DNA from: Fibrella rubiginis
GTDB lineage: Bacteria > Bacteroidota > Bacteroidia > Cytophagales > Spirosomataceae
Reading direction: 5' to 3'
NCBI RefSeq assembly: GCF_017353185.1
Contig: NZ_JAFMYV010000002.1
Span: 496,001-560,000, forward strand
DNA length: 64,000 nucleotides
The notes beneath the pieces were generated by a model. The model was given only the letters and a program-made list of their open reading frames with translations. It did not search any database and was not told the DNA's origin. Position numbers and translations under genes: made by a program. Shown here piece by piece: positions 34,401-43,503 of this stretch (its first letter is position 1; each line of letters begins with the position of its first letter).

Positions 34401-34678
34401 TGCCGCACAAAACCGATATACGAAAAGGTCAATACCGCGCTGGGGTTGGCCACTGAGAGCTTATAGGCACCATCGGCCCCGGTGGTGGTACCTGTGGTAG
34501 TTCCTTTAATAATGACCGATACGCCCGCCAGCGGCGTCTGATCAGTGGCGGACCGAACCACGCCCGAAACGGCGGACTGCCCCGCTGCGGGCCGACCAAA
34601 GAGGCACAGAAATGCCACAAGACCCATGAAGAGCCAGTGCAAAATCCGGGAAAGAAGGTTGAGTAATGAAGTGGACAT
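31457..34678 (-). CDS. SusC/RagA-family TonB-linked outer-membrane importer
   Basis: 1073 residues. Signal peptide (HWLFMGLVAFLCLF), CarboxypepD_reg-like domain (~38-115, ending VDVSLAEDAQQLSEFVVTA), plug domain (~130-240, with the SusC signature GKNGAILITTKRG near 230), and a 22-strand barrel to the C-terminal Phe (LNLNLTF). It imports the ligand captured by SusD using TonB energy. It is the first gene of the minus-strand phosphonate locus, with a -7-like box 23 nt upstream of the ATG. The ligand is not readable from sequence. Confidence 0.92.
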   Translation of the reverse strand: MSTSLLNLLSRILHWLFMGLVAFLCLFGRPAAGQSAVSGVVRSATDQTPLAGVSVIIKGTTTGTTTGADGAYKLSVANPSAVLTFSYIGFVRQEVMLNNRSTVDVSLAEDAQQLSEFVVTALGVRKDVRNVGVSIQNVDGASVIKAREPNPINSLVGKVAGLNIATSAELLRRPIIQLRGNTDVLFVVDGVPINSDTWNISPDDIDTYSVLKGASASALYGFRGKNGAILITTKRGSKDKRGFQVDVNTSQMVENGFLAIPKVQDLYGPGDHGVYEFVDGKGNGKNDGDYDIWGPPLDGRLLPQYDSPVDPTTGKRTPTPWLPRGKDNLTRFLQAGILSTNNVAISSTGEKYDLRFSLSHTYQRGIVPNTQLNSTNFKVTTGYNFTDRLRFEGDLQLNRQYTPNYPDVNYGPNSLIYNMVIWGGADWNVDDMKNYWQPGKEGVQQIYAEYQRYNNPWFVSKEWLRGHYKTDIIGQTSLRYRIADGLEATLRTQLSAYNLLRTEKFPYSATVYGREEGRGDYREDRRNLFDSNTDLLIRYNHKIGSLLDVSAIGGGNLRVFNYNANYATTNYLNVPGVYNFANSANPGFFSNYTADMRVNSAYYSADLTFRDWLTLSTTGRVDKLSTLPRGNNTFFYPSVALSTVFSDLFTLPTVISFLKLRASYANVKDALTASTIGATPGASFPLGYGDNYASSYDGPTYQNSAVYSTPLVYNNQPGAYFTNTLNNTDIKPNSTSQTEIGLDLRLLKNRLAVDVAYYVSNDGPRIFQLPLSQTTGYTSVLVNGINTQKKGLEISVTGKALQTAGLSWDVVANYATFQERYTDIYPGVNTLNTFFKVGDRTDKYYSQTFVRTPDGQLVNDAGGRPIINPVAQYLGNINPDFTWGINNRFGYKNLTFSFQFDGRVGGVIANYIQRQTFRGGRHIQTVEGAMGIARQQDVQGIKSYLGEGVQLANGALNYDADGNVLNFGELTFVPNATKTYLQDYISRRYSPSGGNLMSRSFAKLREVTIGYALPQSFLSRVGIRQASISLVGRNLLYFAEKKDIDLDQFIGNGSSDLQTPTTRRYGLNLNLTF

Positions 34679-34701
34679 ATACGGGCTATCTTAATTTCCC
34701 G

Positions 34702-34709
34702 CAAAGGTA
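34702..34709 (-). promoter_or_regulatory. Candidate -7 box for the SusC-led locus
   Basis: Minus-strand TACCTTTG fits TAnnTTTG, 23 nt upstream of the SusC ATG (34676-34678). The gap onward to 35001 shows no gene or clear regulatory repeat. Confidence 0.45.
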
Positions 34710-35001
34710 TGTTCACCAAATAGCCTGAATGTTAAGCCCTTATGACCGGACGATTATCAATCTATCCCCGTTTTCATGAAAGAATAACACAATGGATAAA
34801 CCAGCTTATTAATCATACAGTCTGGTCAATTTATCGACTGGTCAGTGACGTCGACGATTGTTCATGACGTGCATCTTGTTGGAGGCAAAACGGCTTGTCA
34901 GACCATCCTAGGTGTGCCGAGCTAATCCGTCAGGTCAATAGATACGAAGTGCGGTTTTCCGTCGCTGGGGGACGCACCGACAGAATCACCTGTTATTCGT
35001 G

Positions 35002-35406
35002 CTAAGGTCTGTTTTCGAGTCTTTCATAAAGGCTCTGAAATTGCTTCAGAATTTGACTCCTGCGCCGACGTGCCACAACCAGTGATTGCCCATTGCTGAG
35101 CCTGACTACCAGGCCGGTAACCTTCTGGCAGACGCCAACTACATGGCTACTATTGACGGTATGGTGACGGTGGAGGCGCACAAACGCGTTGGCGGGCAGC
35201 TTTGCTTCAACGTACTTCAGCGTCCGGGGTAATAACGTTTGCTGACCATTAGTCCAGAACAGCCAGGTATAGTTTCCCTCCGATCGTAGGTAGACTAACT
35301 CACTGACAGCCAACTGCTGCTGTCCCTGTTTAGGCAAGTAAACCCGTAGGGTGTCACATCTTAATTTAATGCTTTGGCTAGCTAAAACAAGCGGTCTGAG
35401 GTTCAT
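35002..35406 (-). CDS. LytTR DNA-binding domain protein without receiver
   Basis: 134 residues, almost entirely a LytTR DNA-binding domain: VYLRSEGNYTWLFW, TLKYVEAKLPANAFVRLHRHHTVN and a final basic helix region (VVARRRRSQILKQF). No receiver domain precedes it and no sensor is adjacent, so it may be controlled by its own expression or by an unlinked partner. It lies upstream of the SusC-led locus in the same direction (about 320 nt away), making it a candidate regulator of that locus; this is inference. Confidence 0.8.
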   Translation of the reverse strand: MNLRPLVLASQSIKLRCDTLRVYLPKQGQQQLAVSELVYLRSEGNYTWLFWTNGQQTLLPRTLKYVEAKLPANAFVRLHRHHTVNSSHVVGVCQKVTGLVVRLSNGQSLVVARRRRSQILKQFQSLYERLENRP

Positions 35407-35691
35407 CGTGACAATAGTCGGCTCGAAGGTTAATTGCGTTTTTAAGGCTTCGTTAACAGAACCCTGTCGGCTCAGGTGGCCGTTATATGGCTGTGTGGAT
35501 CCCCATCTGTCAATTGAACGTCTGCGTCAGGGGTACCTATATTACCCATCCCGATTTGGGTCACACAACGTTGCCCATCGCCCCGCCGGAGTTGGTAGAC
35601 CGGTTGATCTGAAACAAACCGTTGATTAGACTGGGGCATACTACCGGCACCTCATTCAACATTATCTGGGGCGACGGGGCAGGGCGAGAGG

Positions 35692-35737
35692 TAAGCAGTA
35701 CCTGGCTGACAAACGACTGTCAGCCAGGTACTGCTTA
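35692..35737. terminator. 19-bp perfect hairpin after the fibre-like gene
   Basis: TAAGCAGTACCTGGCTGAC and its exact complement, with an 8-nt loop, 68 nt downstream of the stop of the gene at 35805. It has no strong U-run, so it may act as an mRNA end or a pause rather than a classic terminator. The rest of 35407-35804 shows nothing else. Confidence 0.6.
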
Positions 35738-35804
35738 GGAATACGAAAAGCAGGTAACGAATCAGTTGACGTTACTGATGTGTTTCAGTATTACTAATCA
35801 GGTC

Positions 35805-38252
35805 TTACCGGGGCATAGGCGATAACTTCTGCTGTTGAGCGAGCAGGGCTTGTGCCTTAACCAGTACCCCCATATAGTGACCCTGCGCCTTGCGGGCTAC
35901 TTCGGGTGTTGGGTTGTTGAGCAGTTCAGTCATATACGGATACTGGCTCAAATCGATTCCTTGCGCACCCATATACTGTTTCACCTCCTGCATAGCCTCG
36001 CGGATGTTGGTATAGCCACTCTTCGCAATATCATTCTTGATAACCTCACGCATGGTTGGCGCCGTCGAATAACCTGTTGAACTGGTCGTTTGCGTTTTAC
36101 CACTGGTAACAAACAGGGCGGGTTTATAATCGGGAACCGCCTTCTGCAAGGCCAACTGCATCCCATTGATCACCGACTGCATCTGATCCACCGTAGCGGC
36201 CAGGTCGTTGGTGTTCAGGCCAACGGCAGTATTGATAAAACTAAACGCCTTTTTCGGATCTGAGTCAGCCCAGGCAACCCCAATCACCCGGTGGTAGTCG
36301 AGTGTGCTCATGTTAATCGGCGTAACAGCCATAGCCATACCATCCCCTTTACCCGATGGCAGGATATAGTCGCCTTTGCGAACCCGGCCCAGTACCTTCA
36401 CCGGCACCTGGCCCATAAAGGCGATTTTTTCGTAGAGTGCGACCTTCTTTTTATCGGGCATGCCCCCAATGACAGCTGGTGCATTGGAAACAACCATAAA
36501 TTTTTCAGCATCCGTGAAGGTTTTAGAGACGAGGCCCCCTCTGACACCAACTACTTCGCCGAACAGGAATGTCTCCTTGACGTTGGCTTTTAACAACCAT
36601 TCGGCATAATCGGCACCACCTGACTCGAAGGCTACGCCAGCCTGAAGTTCGTTGTAGGCAACATAGCCGCCTAACTGAAGCGCACCAACCGCTACGTCTA
36701 CGGCACTCCAGATTACATCGTCGCAGTCACCCGTTATACAAAGGCCCGACGCACCAATAATATTGGTGATCAGGCGAATAATATCGCCCACCAGGTCGAG
36801 TGTCTGCTGGTACGCCCCAAAGGCGTAGTTGGAAGTGAAAAAATCACCGGCTGATCCGGGAATGCTCTGATCGACGTTTTGATCTTTGCTCTGCGACGCG
36901 CCGAAGGCCGCATCTATATCGGGTGTGCCGATCAGCGAAATCACAGCCGCCCGTAGTCCGTTGGCAATGCCCCCTGAGCCTTCGATACGGCCTTTCGCTT
37001 TACCACCGCTGTCGAAAAACGTGATGAAGTTATTGCCCGGCAGGGGAGTAGAGGCCGTTAGTTTTACCGCTATGCCCTGATCATTGCCCTGTACGCGCAG
37101 TGGATAGTTCGTGTAGTCATTCTGGTCGGTGCCCGGCATGTTTGCCGAAATCGTTACCTGACCATTCAGGGCTGACGGTGCGCCAACGGTAAGATTGTTG
37201 TTGAGCACAGTGGTGCCGTCGACATTCAGTGTACTGTTCAGGTCAACCGCTTTATCTACATCCAGCGTGCCAGTGAGTTTGGTAGCGGCCATGTTATTGA
37301 CAGTCAGGCTACTGTTGAGGTTTGTCGTACCATCGACGGCCAGCGTACTCCTGAGTTTGGTTGCCCCGGTTACGTCGAGTGTGCTTTTAAGCGTACTTGC
37401 CCCATCGACGGCGAATGTGTTCTTCAGCGTTGTCGCGCCCACTACGTTCAGCGTACTGTTCAGGTTCGTTGCCTTGTCAACGTCCAGGATGCCCGTCAGT
37501 TTGGTGGCACTCATATTGGCCACCGTCAGCGGGCCATTATTCGTCGTCGAGCCACCGGTGGTGTTCAAAAACACATTTCGTTTTACAGTCAGATCGTTGC
37601 CAACTTCCACATCCTTACCAACTTTCAGGCTGTTGGCGATGTTGATGTCGCCATCTTTCGTAATACGGAGCCGTTCGGTCTTGTTGGTTACAAAAATCAG
37701 GTCTGCATAGTCCATCGTACCCATCCGGTCGGTGGTGGGGTCCGTTCTGGTGTTGCCGAAGGTGGACCATACGTTGCTGGGTACGCCGTCAGTCGGCCCG
37801 CCCGCAGCCACACGGGCATTGGCGCTACCCACTAATTCGTTGGCTGTCATGGCATGAAAGGCATACGGCACGGCCAGCAGCCGACTACTGCTAACGGTGG
37901 AGAAGCCACTGTTTCCCCCGTCCTGAATGGCAATTTCCATCCAGACGTCCTGAGTGCTCCACGGCACGCTTTTGAACGTACCCAGACTCGCTTTACCCGC
38001 TCCAATGGTCAGGTCGAACAAACCCAGCGCATTAGTCGTAACTGAGTGGGTTTCGCTATAATGCACCGTTGAGGAACCTGCCACTTTGCTGTTCAGACTG
38101 ATTTTGAGCGTCACGGGCTGGTTAGCTAGCACCTCACCCGAGTGACTGCGGGCTACGGCCTGGTATTTCATGCCTTGAGGCACCTGCTGAGCCTGGGCAA
38201 ACGGCAGGATGGCGTAGCAGAGCAGGAAGAGGATCAATAGCTGTTTTTTCAT
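35805..38252 (-). CDS. Large secreted fibre-like repeat protein
   Basis: 815 residues with a signal peptide (LILFLLCYAILPFAQA). An N-terminal ~140-residue domain (YQAVARSHSGEVLANQPV) is common in Bacteroidota surface proteins. A long repeat region (~215-345) follows, of ~13-residue units of the type TLNVxGATxLxxT, resembling phage tail-fibre or adhesin beta-prism stalks. The C-terminal part is less repetitive and ends in a Gln/Ala-rich helix. The repeats suggest a trimeric stalk exposed at the surface. The ATG at 38250-38252 gives the signal peptide. It is 21 nt after the T9SS-sorted gene and co-transcribed. Ligand unknown. Confidence 0.7.
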   Translation of the reverse strand: MKKQLLILFLLCYAILPFAQAQQVPQGMKYQAVARSHSGEVLANQPVTLKISLNSKVAGSSTVHYSETHSVTTNALGLFDLTIGAGKASLGTFKSVPWSTQDVWMEIAIQDGGNSGFSTVSSSRLLAVPYAFHAMTANELVGSANARVAAGGPTDGVPSNVWSTFGNTRTDPTTDRMGTMDYADLIFVTNKTERLRITKDGDINIANSLKVGKDVEVGNDLTVKRNVFLNTTGGSTTNNGPLTVANMSATKLTGILDVDKATNLNSTLNVVGATTLKNTFAVDGASTLKSTLDVTGATKLRSTLAVDGTTNLNSSLTVNNMAATKLTGTLDVDKAVDLNSTLNVDGTTVLNNNLTVGAPSALNGQVTISANMPGTDQNDYTNYPLRVQGNDQGIAVKLTASTPLPGNNFITFFDSGGKAKGRIEGSGGIANGLRAAVISLIGTPDIDAAFGASQSKDQNVDQSIPGSAGDFFTSNYAFGAYQQTLDLVGDIIRLITNIIGASGLCITGDCDDVIWSAVDVAVGALQLGGYVAYNELQAGVAFESGGADYAEWLLKANVKETFLFGEVVGVRGGLVSKTFTDAEKFMVVSNAPAVIGGMPDKKKVALYEKIAFMGQVPVKVLGRVRKGDYILPSGKGDGMAMAVTPINMSTLDYHRVIGVAWADSDPKKAFSFINTAVGLNTNDLAATVDQMQSVINGMQLALQKAVPDYKPALFVTSGKTQTTSSTGYSTAPTMREVIKNDIAKSGYTNIREAMQEVKQYMGAQGIDLSQYPYMTELLNNPTPEVARKAQGHYMGVLVKAQALLAQQQKLSPMPR

Positions 38253-38273
38253 TGTCAATTGCGTTAAAAGGGG

Positions 38274-38777
38274 TTATTGGGTTTTGAGAATTTTGTAGGC
38301 CTTCAACTGAGGACCATCGGTTTTGCCGATCCGAAGCAGGTATATACCGGCTGGAAAAGTCGTCATGTCAATCTGTGTCGAGGTGGTGTTAGCAGGCACA
38401 ATAGGCAGGCTGTATTGACGGCCGTTCATGTCCGTCAGTAGCAATTTTAGCGGGCTGCTTTCCGGGGCAGCAATGCCCAGAGTAAGGTTGGTAGCAACGG
38501 GGTTGGGGGCTATGGTAAATGAATAACCCGCGGCCTCGACCTTCAGAGTCGGCGGCTCACTGACCTGAAGCAGTGGCTGGTGAAAGCCCTGCGTATAGAG
38601 CCGGGTGGATGTGGTGGCGGTCTCAACGACCGCTTCGCCCACCGTCCAGTCGAGGCTCATGGTGGCCGTTCGGGCGGAGCCTCCGCCGGCAGCCAGTACA
38701 CTTGGACTAATCCGCTGGGCCATGCCCCCGGTGGCCAGCGCCAAACTGCCTATCAGGCATAACATTGTTTTTTTCAT
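38274..38777 (-). CDS. Type IX secretion (T9SS) C-terminal sorting-domain protein
   Basis: 167 residues: signal peptide (LCLIGSLALATGGMAQ), a small domain with MSLDWTVGEAVVET and YTQGFHQPLL, and a type A T9SS C-terminal sorting domain (~95-167: FTIAPNPVATNLTLGI, MTTFPAGIYLLRI, KAYKILK). The sorting domain directs passage across the outer membrane by the T9SS. The ATG at 38777 starts the signal peptide. It is the first gene of an operon with the fibre-like protein and is divergent from the hybrid two-component regulator. Confidence 0.8.
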   Translation of the reverse strand: MKKTMLCLIGSLALATGGMAQRISPSVLAAGGGSARTATMSLDWTVGEAVVETATTSTRLYTQGFHQPLLQVSEPPTLKVEAAGYSFTIAPNPVATNLTLGIAAPESSPLKLLLTDMNGRQYSLPIVPANTTSTQIDMTTFPAGIYLLRIGKTDGPQLKAYKILKTQ

Positions 38778-39132
38778 AGCATTATTGATTGGGTTATACA
38801 AGGCAACCAGTGAGGCATTCAATGCAGAGCCCCCCAGATCGGGAGAGAATAGATGGGGTTTTTCGGTCCCGAATGCTTGTGCAAGTCTAGCCGAGAGCCA
38901 TTAGACCCATGTGCAGATTTCACCCAAATAGGTGCATATTTGGTGCATCAGGCCAAAAAGCGAAAGAAAATAGCCGACTTATTCCATTTCTTCGAGCAAG
39001 TAGGTATAAGAACCGGTAGAGAGTACTCTTACGAACTTATCCCTGATGGCTAATCAGTACCCAGCCAGCGGGACACGATAGCCGCAAGACAACAGCACGT
39101 CTGGTGTAGGCAATGACATCAGGCGCTACGTA

Positions 39133-42100
39133 TTGTTGACAACCCGTTTCCGACACCAGGCATTAAAACATGACAAGTTGAAAGCGGTTAGTTTGGGTTT
39201 GGCCTTCTTACTCGGTTGCTGCTCGCTGGCCGGGGCGCAACCTGTTGTAGCCTCCACTCAGCGGTATGGCCCCGAGCAGGGGCTGGCTCACCGCGAAGTG
39301 AACGCCATTTTCCAGGACCGCCGGGACTTCATGTGGTTCGGCACCAAGTTTGGGCTTAACCGCTTTGACGGGGCTACGTTCACGACCTATACCCGGGAGA
39401 AAAACGGACTTGATTTTGATGACATCCACGCCATCGCTCAGGATGCCGATGGTCTGTTGTGGCTCATGGGGCCTGAGGGCAAATCAGGCATCACCCTCTT
39501 TAATCCAATAACTAGCGTAGCCACCTCCTTCGAGAAGCGGTTCCACCAGCCCCGACCTAACCACCCCCCGGAATGGCCGCCGATTTTGCTGAACAGTGAA
39601 GACGGGACTATTTTCTTCATTGATCACCAGCCAGCCAGGCTGAACGTATACCATCCCAGGTCGGGTCTGGAAACGGTGTCATTACCCCGATACAGCGACC
39701 TGACCCTGGTGGCCGTTACAACCCGCAACACCGTTTGGGCCATTGCCAACAAGAAGCAACTGGTTGAACTAACGCCGAATGGGCGCTTATTACGTACCTA
39801 CGACCACACAGACAATATCCGTACTTGTTTAGGGCAGCGCCATGCGGGTACGGAATTCTTCTACACGACGTCAACAGACCCAAAGCGCCCTTATTCGGGC
39901 CATCTGTTTACAATCGATGAGTCGGGTCGGCGGCGGGAGGAACCCATTGATCTGATCAGTTCGGAGAAATTGCAACAGCGACTCGTCTATGCCTTCGACC
40001 GGAGCGGACTGGTCTGGAATGGTCACCAGTTGCGCGATGCGGCCAATCGGTCGTTTGTCGACATCAGCAATCAACTGACTGGTGGCTCTGTCGACAACCG
40101 AAGCTTTTTTCGGGACAAAAATGGGAGTTTCTGGCTGGGAACCAGCTTTGGCCTCTACCAGACCCGGATTAGCCAGAACTATTTCCAACGTTTGTTCTAC
40201 CTGGCCGGCATCGGGAAACAACCCGCCGCCCGGGGCATTACCGCCGTGGGCGACACACTCTATACCAATCTGGAGAATGACATGGGTCTATTTGCCAGCA
40301 GGCGTTCGGGGGCGGCGGCCCGCCAGGTGTTTGCCAGTCCGCGGTCCTTCCGAAGTTTAAGTGGTAGGGTAGGAAGCAAGCTGTACCTGGGTGAGGGACA
40401 TACGCTGGTGGCCTACGATTACCGAACTACCCAGACCAGCGTAATGCCCTTACCCGGCCCGGGAGCCGTGTGGACCATTCATCCCTTCTCAGCCAACCCT
40501 CACCGGTTGCTGGCCGGTGGCGACCCCGGCCTGTGGCTGGTTGACCTGGCCACCCAGCAGGTAACGTCGTTTAGACGTTATAACCAGTTTTCCGAATTAG
40601 CCCAGGCTCACGTCCTGCACATCGGTGCCGACCGGCAAGGCAGAATCTGGCTCTGCGCCACCACGGGGCTATACACTGTCGACCCCCAACAGGGCGTTAC
40701 GGCCCGCTACTGGCGTGGTGGTAAAGGTGCCTTCAAACTACCCACCGACAGTTATCAGCATTTCTATCAGGCCCCTAATGGAGTTTTCTGGCTGGCCACG
40801 GCCAATGCCGGGCTTGTCCGCTGGGATCGCGCCCGGAGTCGCTACCACCAGTTCAAACGGGCCGACGGGCTAAACAACGATAATATTTACGCAGTATATG
40901 CCGACCGGCGGGGCCACCTCTGGCTCAGTAGCGACAACGGCATCATGCAGTTCGATCCCGTCCGGCTCACCACCCGGGCCTATATGGTGCAGGATGGCAT
41001 CACCCATAACGAGTTCAACCGTATTGCGCACTACCAGGATACGCAGGGGCGGCTCTACTTTGGTGGTCTGAACGGCGTAACGACCTTCGACCCGCGTGAT
41101 TTTGAAGCCGAACCCCCGCTACCTTCCCTGCCCCTGCGCGTGGTTTCCTTCCGCCAGTTCGATGCCGACCGCGACACGCTAATCGACAAGACCGGAGAAC
41201 TGCTCAGGACCAATCAGATCACGCTGCTGCCCAACGACCGGGGTAGTATCCTCGAGGTCGCGCTGCTCAACTACACCGATGCACAGAAAAACACCTATGC
41301 CTACCAGTTTAAAGGCGTCGATAACACCTGGCGTTACCAGGCCGAGTCCTGGCTGCGGCTGGGCAACCTACCCTACGGCGACCACGAACTGCTGATTCGG
41401 GGACAGGCTGCCGACGGTCGAATGTCGTCGTCTACACTCACGCTGGGGGTGCGGGTACTACGGCCGTTTTACCTGCGCAGCTGGTTTGTCTTTTCGGTGG
41501 GGTTGCTGTTGCTGAGCCTGGTCTGGGCCTGGGGTCAGTGGCGGAACTGGCAACACCAGCAGGCACAAATCCGACTGCAAACCCAGATCAACGAGGCTAC
41601 CGGGATCATTGCCCGGCAAGCCCAGGATTTATTTCAACTTGACGAGACCAAATCACGCTTTTTTGCCAACATATCCCACGAGTTTCGTACGCCCCTGACG
41701 GTGATTCTGGGTATGGCCGACAACCTACACCAGCAGGCAGACCCCCAGTTGCAGCAATGGGCTGTTCTGATTGAGCGAAATGGCCGCAGCCTGCTGCGAC
41801 TGATCAATCAGATTCTGGACCTCTCCCGGCTGGAGGCCGGCGAGATGCCCCTTAAGCTCGTGCGAACCGACCTGGTCCGCTTTATCCGCTTCGTGGGTGA
41901 ATCGTTTCATTTAATAGCCCGAACGAAGGGTATACACCTGATTGTACATGCTGACGAGGAAGTCTGTGAGGCTGACTTCAATCCAGACAAACTACAGGAC
42001 ATTATAACTAACCTGCTGGGAAATGCCCTCAATTTTACCCCGCCGGGGGGAGAAGTACGGTGTGAGGTGTCCATTCAGACCAGTTGGCATCCGCTTACCT

Positions 42101-43296
42101 CTGCGGGTTATTACGAGGCACTTACGCCAACCCGTCATTTGACTAACCCATGGATCCAGATCACCGTCAGCGATACCGGCCCCGGCATTGACCCGGCCAG
42201 CCTGACCAGAATTTTTGACCGCTATTATCAGGCCGGGCCGCGTCAGGCCGGGCCTGATGTGGCCGCCTCCGCCAATGGTGGTACCGGCATCGGTCTTTCG
42301 CTGGTGCGGGAGCTGGTTAGCCTGATGCAGGGTAGCCTGGCGGTTCGCAACCGGTCCGGCCTGGATGGGTCCGGCGCTGAATTCGTGGTCCGTTTGCCTC
42401 TAACCCGGCAGGCACCTTTAGCCAACGATGTATTAGCCTCGCCCCTAGTGTCTACATCTGACCCAGTCACCTATTTCGACCCGATCTCTCCAGACTGGGT
42501 CGAAACCGGGTCGGTGCCCGCTCCTGATCGCCCCATGCTGTTGCTGGTGGAAGACAATGATGATGCAGCCGCCTACATCCAGGCCTGCCTGCGGGAGGAA
42601 TACCAGGTCATACGGGCCAAAAACGGGCAGCTCGGCATTGACCAGGCCCTCGCCATCATACCAGACTTAATTGTGAGCGACGTGATGATGCCCGTCAAAG
42701 ACGGATTTGAACTCTGCGACACCCTGAAGAACGAAGAACGCACGAGCCACATTCCGATTGTACTGCTCACAGCCCGGGCCGCGGGCGATGACCGGATTGT
42801 GGGCTTACAGCGAGGGAGCGATGCGTACCTGGTTAAGCCTTTCGGACGTGAGGAGTTGCTCCTCGTACTGAATAATCAGTTAAAAACCAGGCGCTTGCTA
42901 CAGCAATACTATAGCCAGCGGGCGTTGGGCAACCCGCAGCATAACCCGGTCCCCGCCGACGGGGCCGATGCGCGGGAAGACCAGTTTGTGGCAAAACTGC
43001 GCAGTACCCTGGAACGTAATCTGGATAACGTGGCCCTTGATACGAGTACGATATGTCAGTTGATGGGCATGAGCCGAAACTCGTTATACCGCAAGACAAT
43101 GGCACTGACCGGTATGTCCGTCATCCCTTACCTCAGGGCTCTTCGCCTGCAAAAAGCCGAAGAACTGCTACTACATTCAGCGTTGAGCATTGCCGAAGTT
43201 GCCTATGCAGTGGGCTTTGACAATCCCCGGTACTTCAGCCGGGTCTTTTCGGAAGAAAAAGGGGTCTCCCCCAGTAGCTTTCGGGGCATGGAGTAA
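39133..43296 (+). CDS. Hybrid two-component system regulator (HTCS)
   Basis: 1387 residues combining sensor, kinase, receiver and DNA-binding activator. In order: signal sequence (SLGLAFLLGCCSLAGA); Reg_prop beta-propeller repeats (~40-660, e.g. MWFGTKFGLNRFDGATF, LWLSSDNGIMQFDP); Y_Y_Y domain (~690-770); transmembrane helix (WFVFSVGLLLLSLVWAW); HisKA with FFANISHEFRTPL; HATPase (DTGPGID, GTGIGLSLV); receiver with phospho-Asp in DLIVSDVMMP; AraC HTH. Starts are TTG at 39133 or, 15 codons later, TTG at 39178; there is no ATG or GTG nearby. HTCSs usually control a polysaccharide locus, but none is adjacent. The nearest divergent unit is the T9SS/fibre operon. Confidence 0.93.
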   Translation: MLTTRFRHQALKHDKLKAVSLGLAFLLGCCSLAGAQPVVASTQRYGPEQGLAHREVNAIFQDRRDFMWFGTKFGLNRFDGATFTTYTREKNGLDFDDIHAIAQDADGLLWLMGPEGKSGITLFNPITSVATSFEKRFHQPRPNHPPEWPPILLNSEDGTIFFIDHQPARLNVYHPRSGLETVSLPRYSDLTLVAVTTRNTVWAIANKKQLVELTPNGRLLRTYDHTDNIRTCLGQRHAGTEFFYTTSTDPKRPYSGHLFTIDESGRRREEPIDLISSEKLQQRLVYAFDRSGLVWNGHQLRDAANRSFVDISNQLTGGSVDNRSFFRDKNGSFWLGTSFGLYQTRISQNYFQRLFYLAGIGKQPAARGITAVGDTLYTNLENDMGLFASRRSGAAARQVFASPRSFRSLSGRVGSKLYLGEGHTLVAYDYRTTQTSVMPLPGPGAVWTIHPFSANPHRLLAGGDPGLWLVDLATQQVTSFRRYNQFSELAQAHVLHIGADRQGRIWLCATTGLYTVDPQQGVTARYWRGGKGAFKLPTDSYQHFYQAPNGVFWLATANAGLVRWDRARSRYHQFKRADGLNNDNIYAVYADRRGHLWLSSDNGIMQFDPVRLTTRAYMVQDGITHNEFNRIAHYQDTQGRLYFGGLNGVTTFDPRDFEAEPPLPSLPLRVVSFRQFDADRDTLIDKTGELLRTNQITLLPNDRGSILEVALLNYTDAQKNTYAYQFKGVDNTWRYQAESWLRLGNLPYGDHELLIRGQAADGRMSSSTLTLGVRVLRPFYLRSWFVFSVGLLLLSLVWAWGQWRNWQHQQAQIRLQTQINEATGIIARQAQDLFQLDETKSRFFANISHEFRTPLTVILGMADNLHQQADPQLQQWAVLIERNGRSLLRLINQILDLSRLEAGEMPLKLVRTDLVRFIRFVGESFHLIARTKGIHLIVHADEEVCEADFNPDKLQDIITNLLGNALNFTPPGGEVRCEVSIQTSWHPLTSAGYYEALTPTRHLTNPWIQITVSDTGPGIDPASLTRIFDRYYQAGPRQAGPDVAASANGGTGIGLSLVRELVSLMQGSLAVRNRSGLDGSGAEFVVRLPLTRQAPLANDVLASPLVSTSDPVTYFDPISPDWVETGSVPAPDRPMLLLVEDNDDAAAYIQACLREEYQVIRAKNGQLGIDQALAIIPDLIVSDVMMPVKDGFELCDTLKNEERTSHIPIVLLTARAAGDDRIVGLQRGSDAYLVKPFGREELLLVLNNQLKTRRLLQQYYSQRALGNPQHNPVPADGADAREDQFVAKLRSTLERNLDNVALDTSTICQLMGMSRNSLYRKTMALTGMSVIPYLRALRLQKAEELLLHSALSIAEVAYAVGFDNPRYFSRVFSEEKGVSPSSFRGME

Positions 43297-43503
43297 GCAA
43301 TACCTCTTTTTTCCACCCCTTGGAACAATTCTGCCTTCTTTCTGGAATAAACCCTTGTCGGGCACCTGTACTGGCAATACTTAGTGATTAAAACAGGGAA
43401 AGTCATAATTAGTCGGGCAACCGCCAAAGCCGCCGGTCGACGGACTGAACCTGTTGATCGATAACGCCAATCTGCTCAGGCAAAGCATGGCTGGGATGAC
43501 GAA

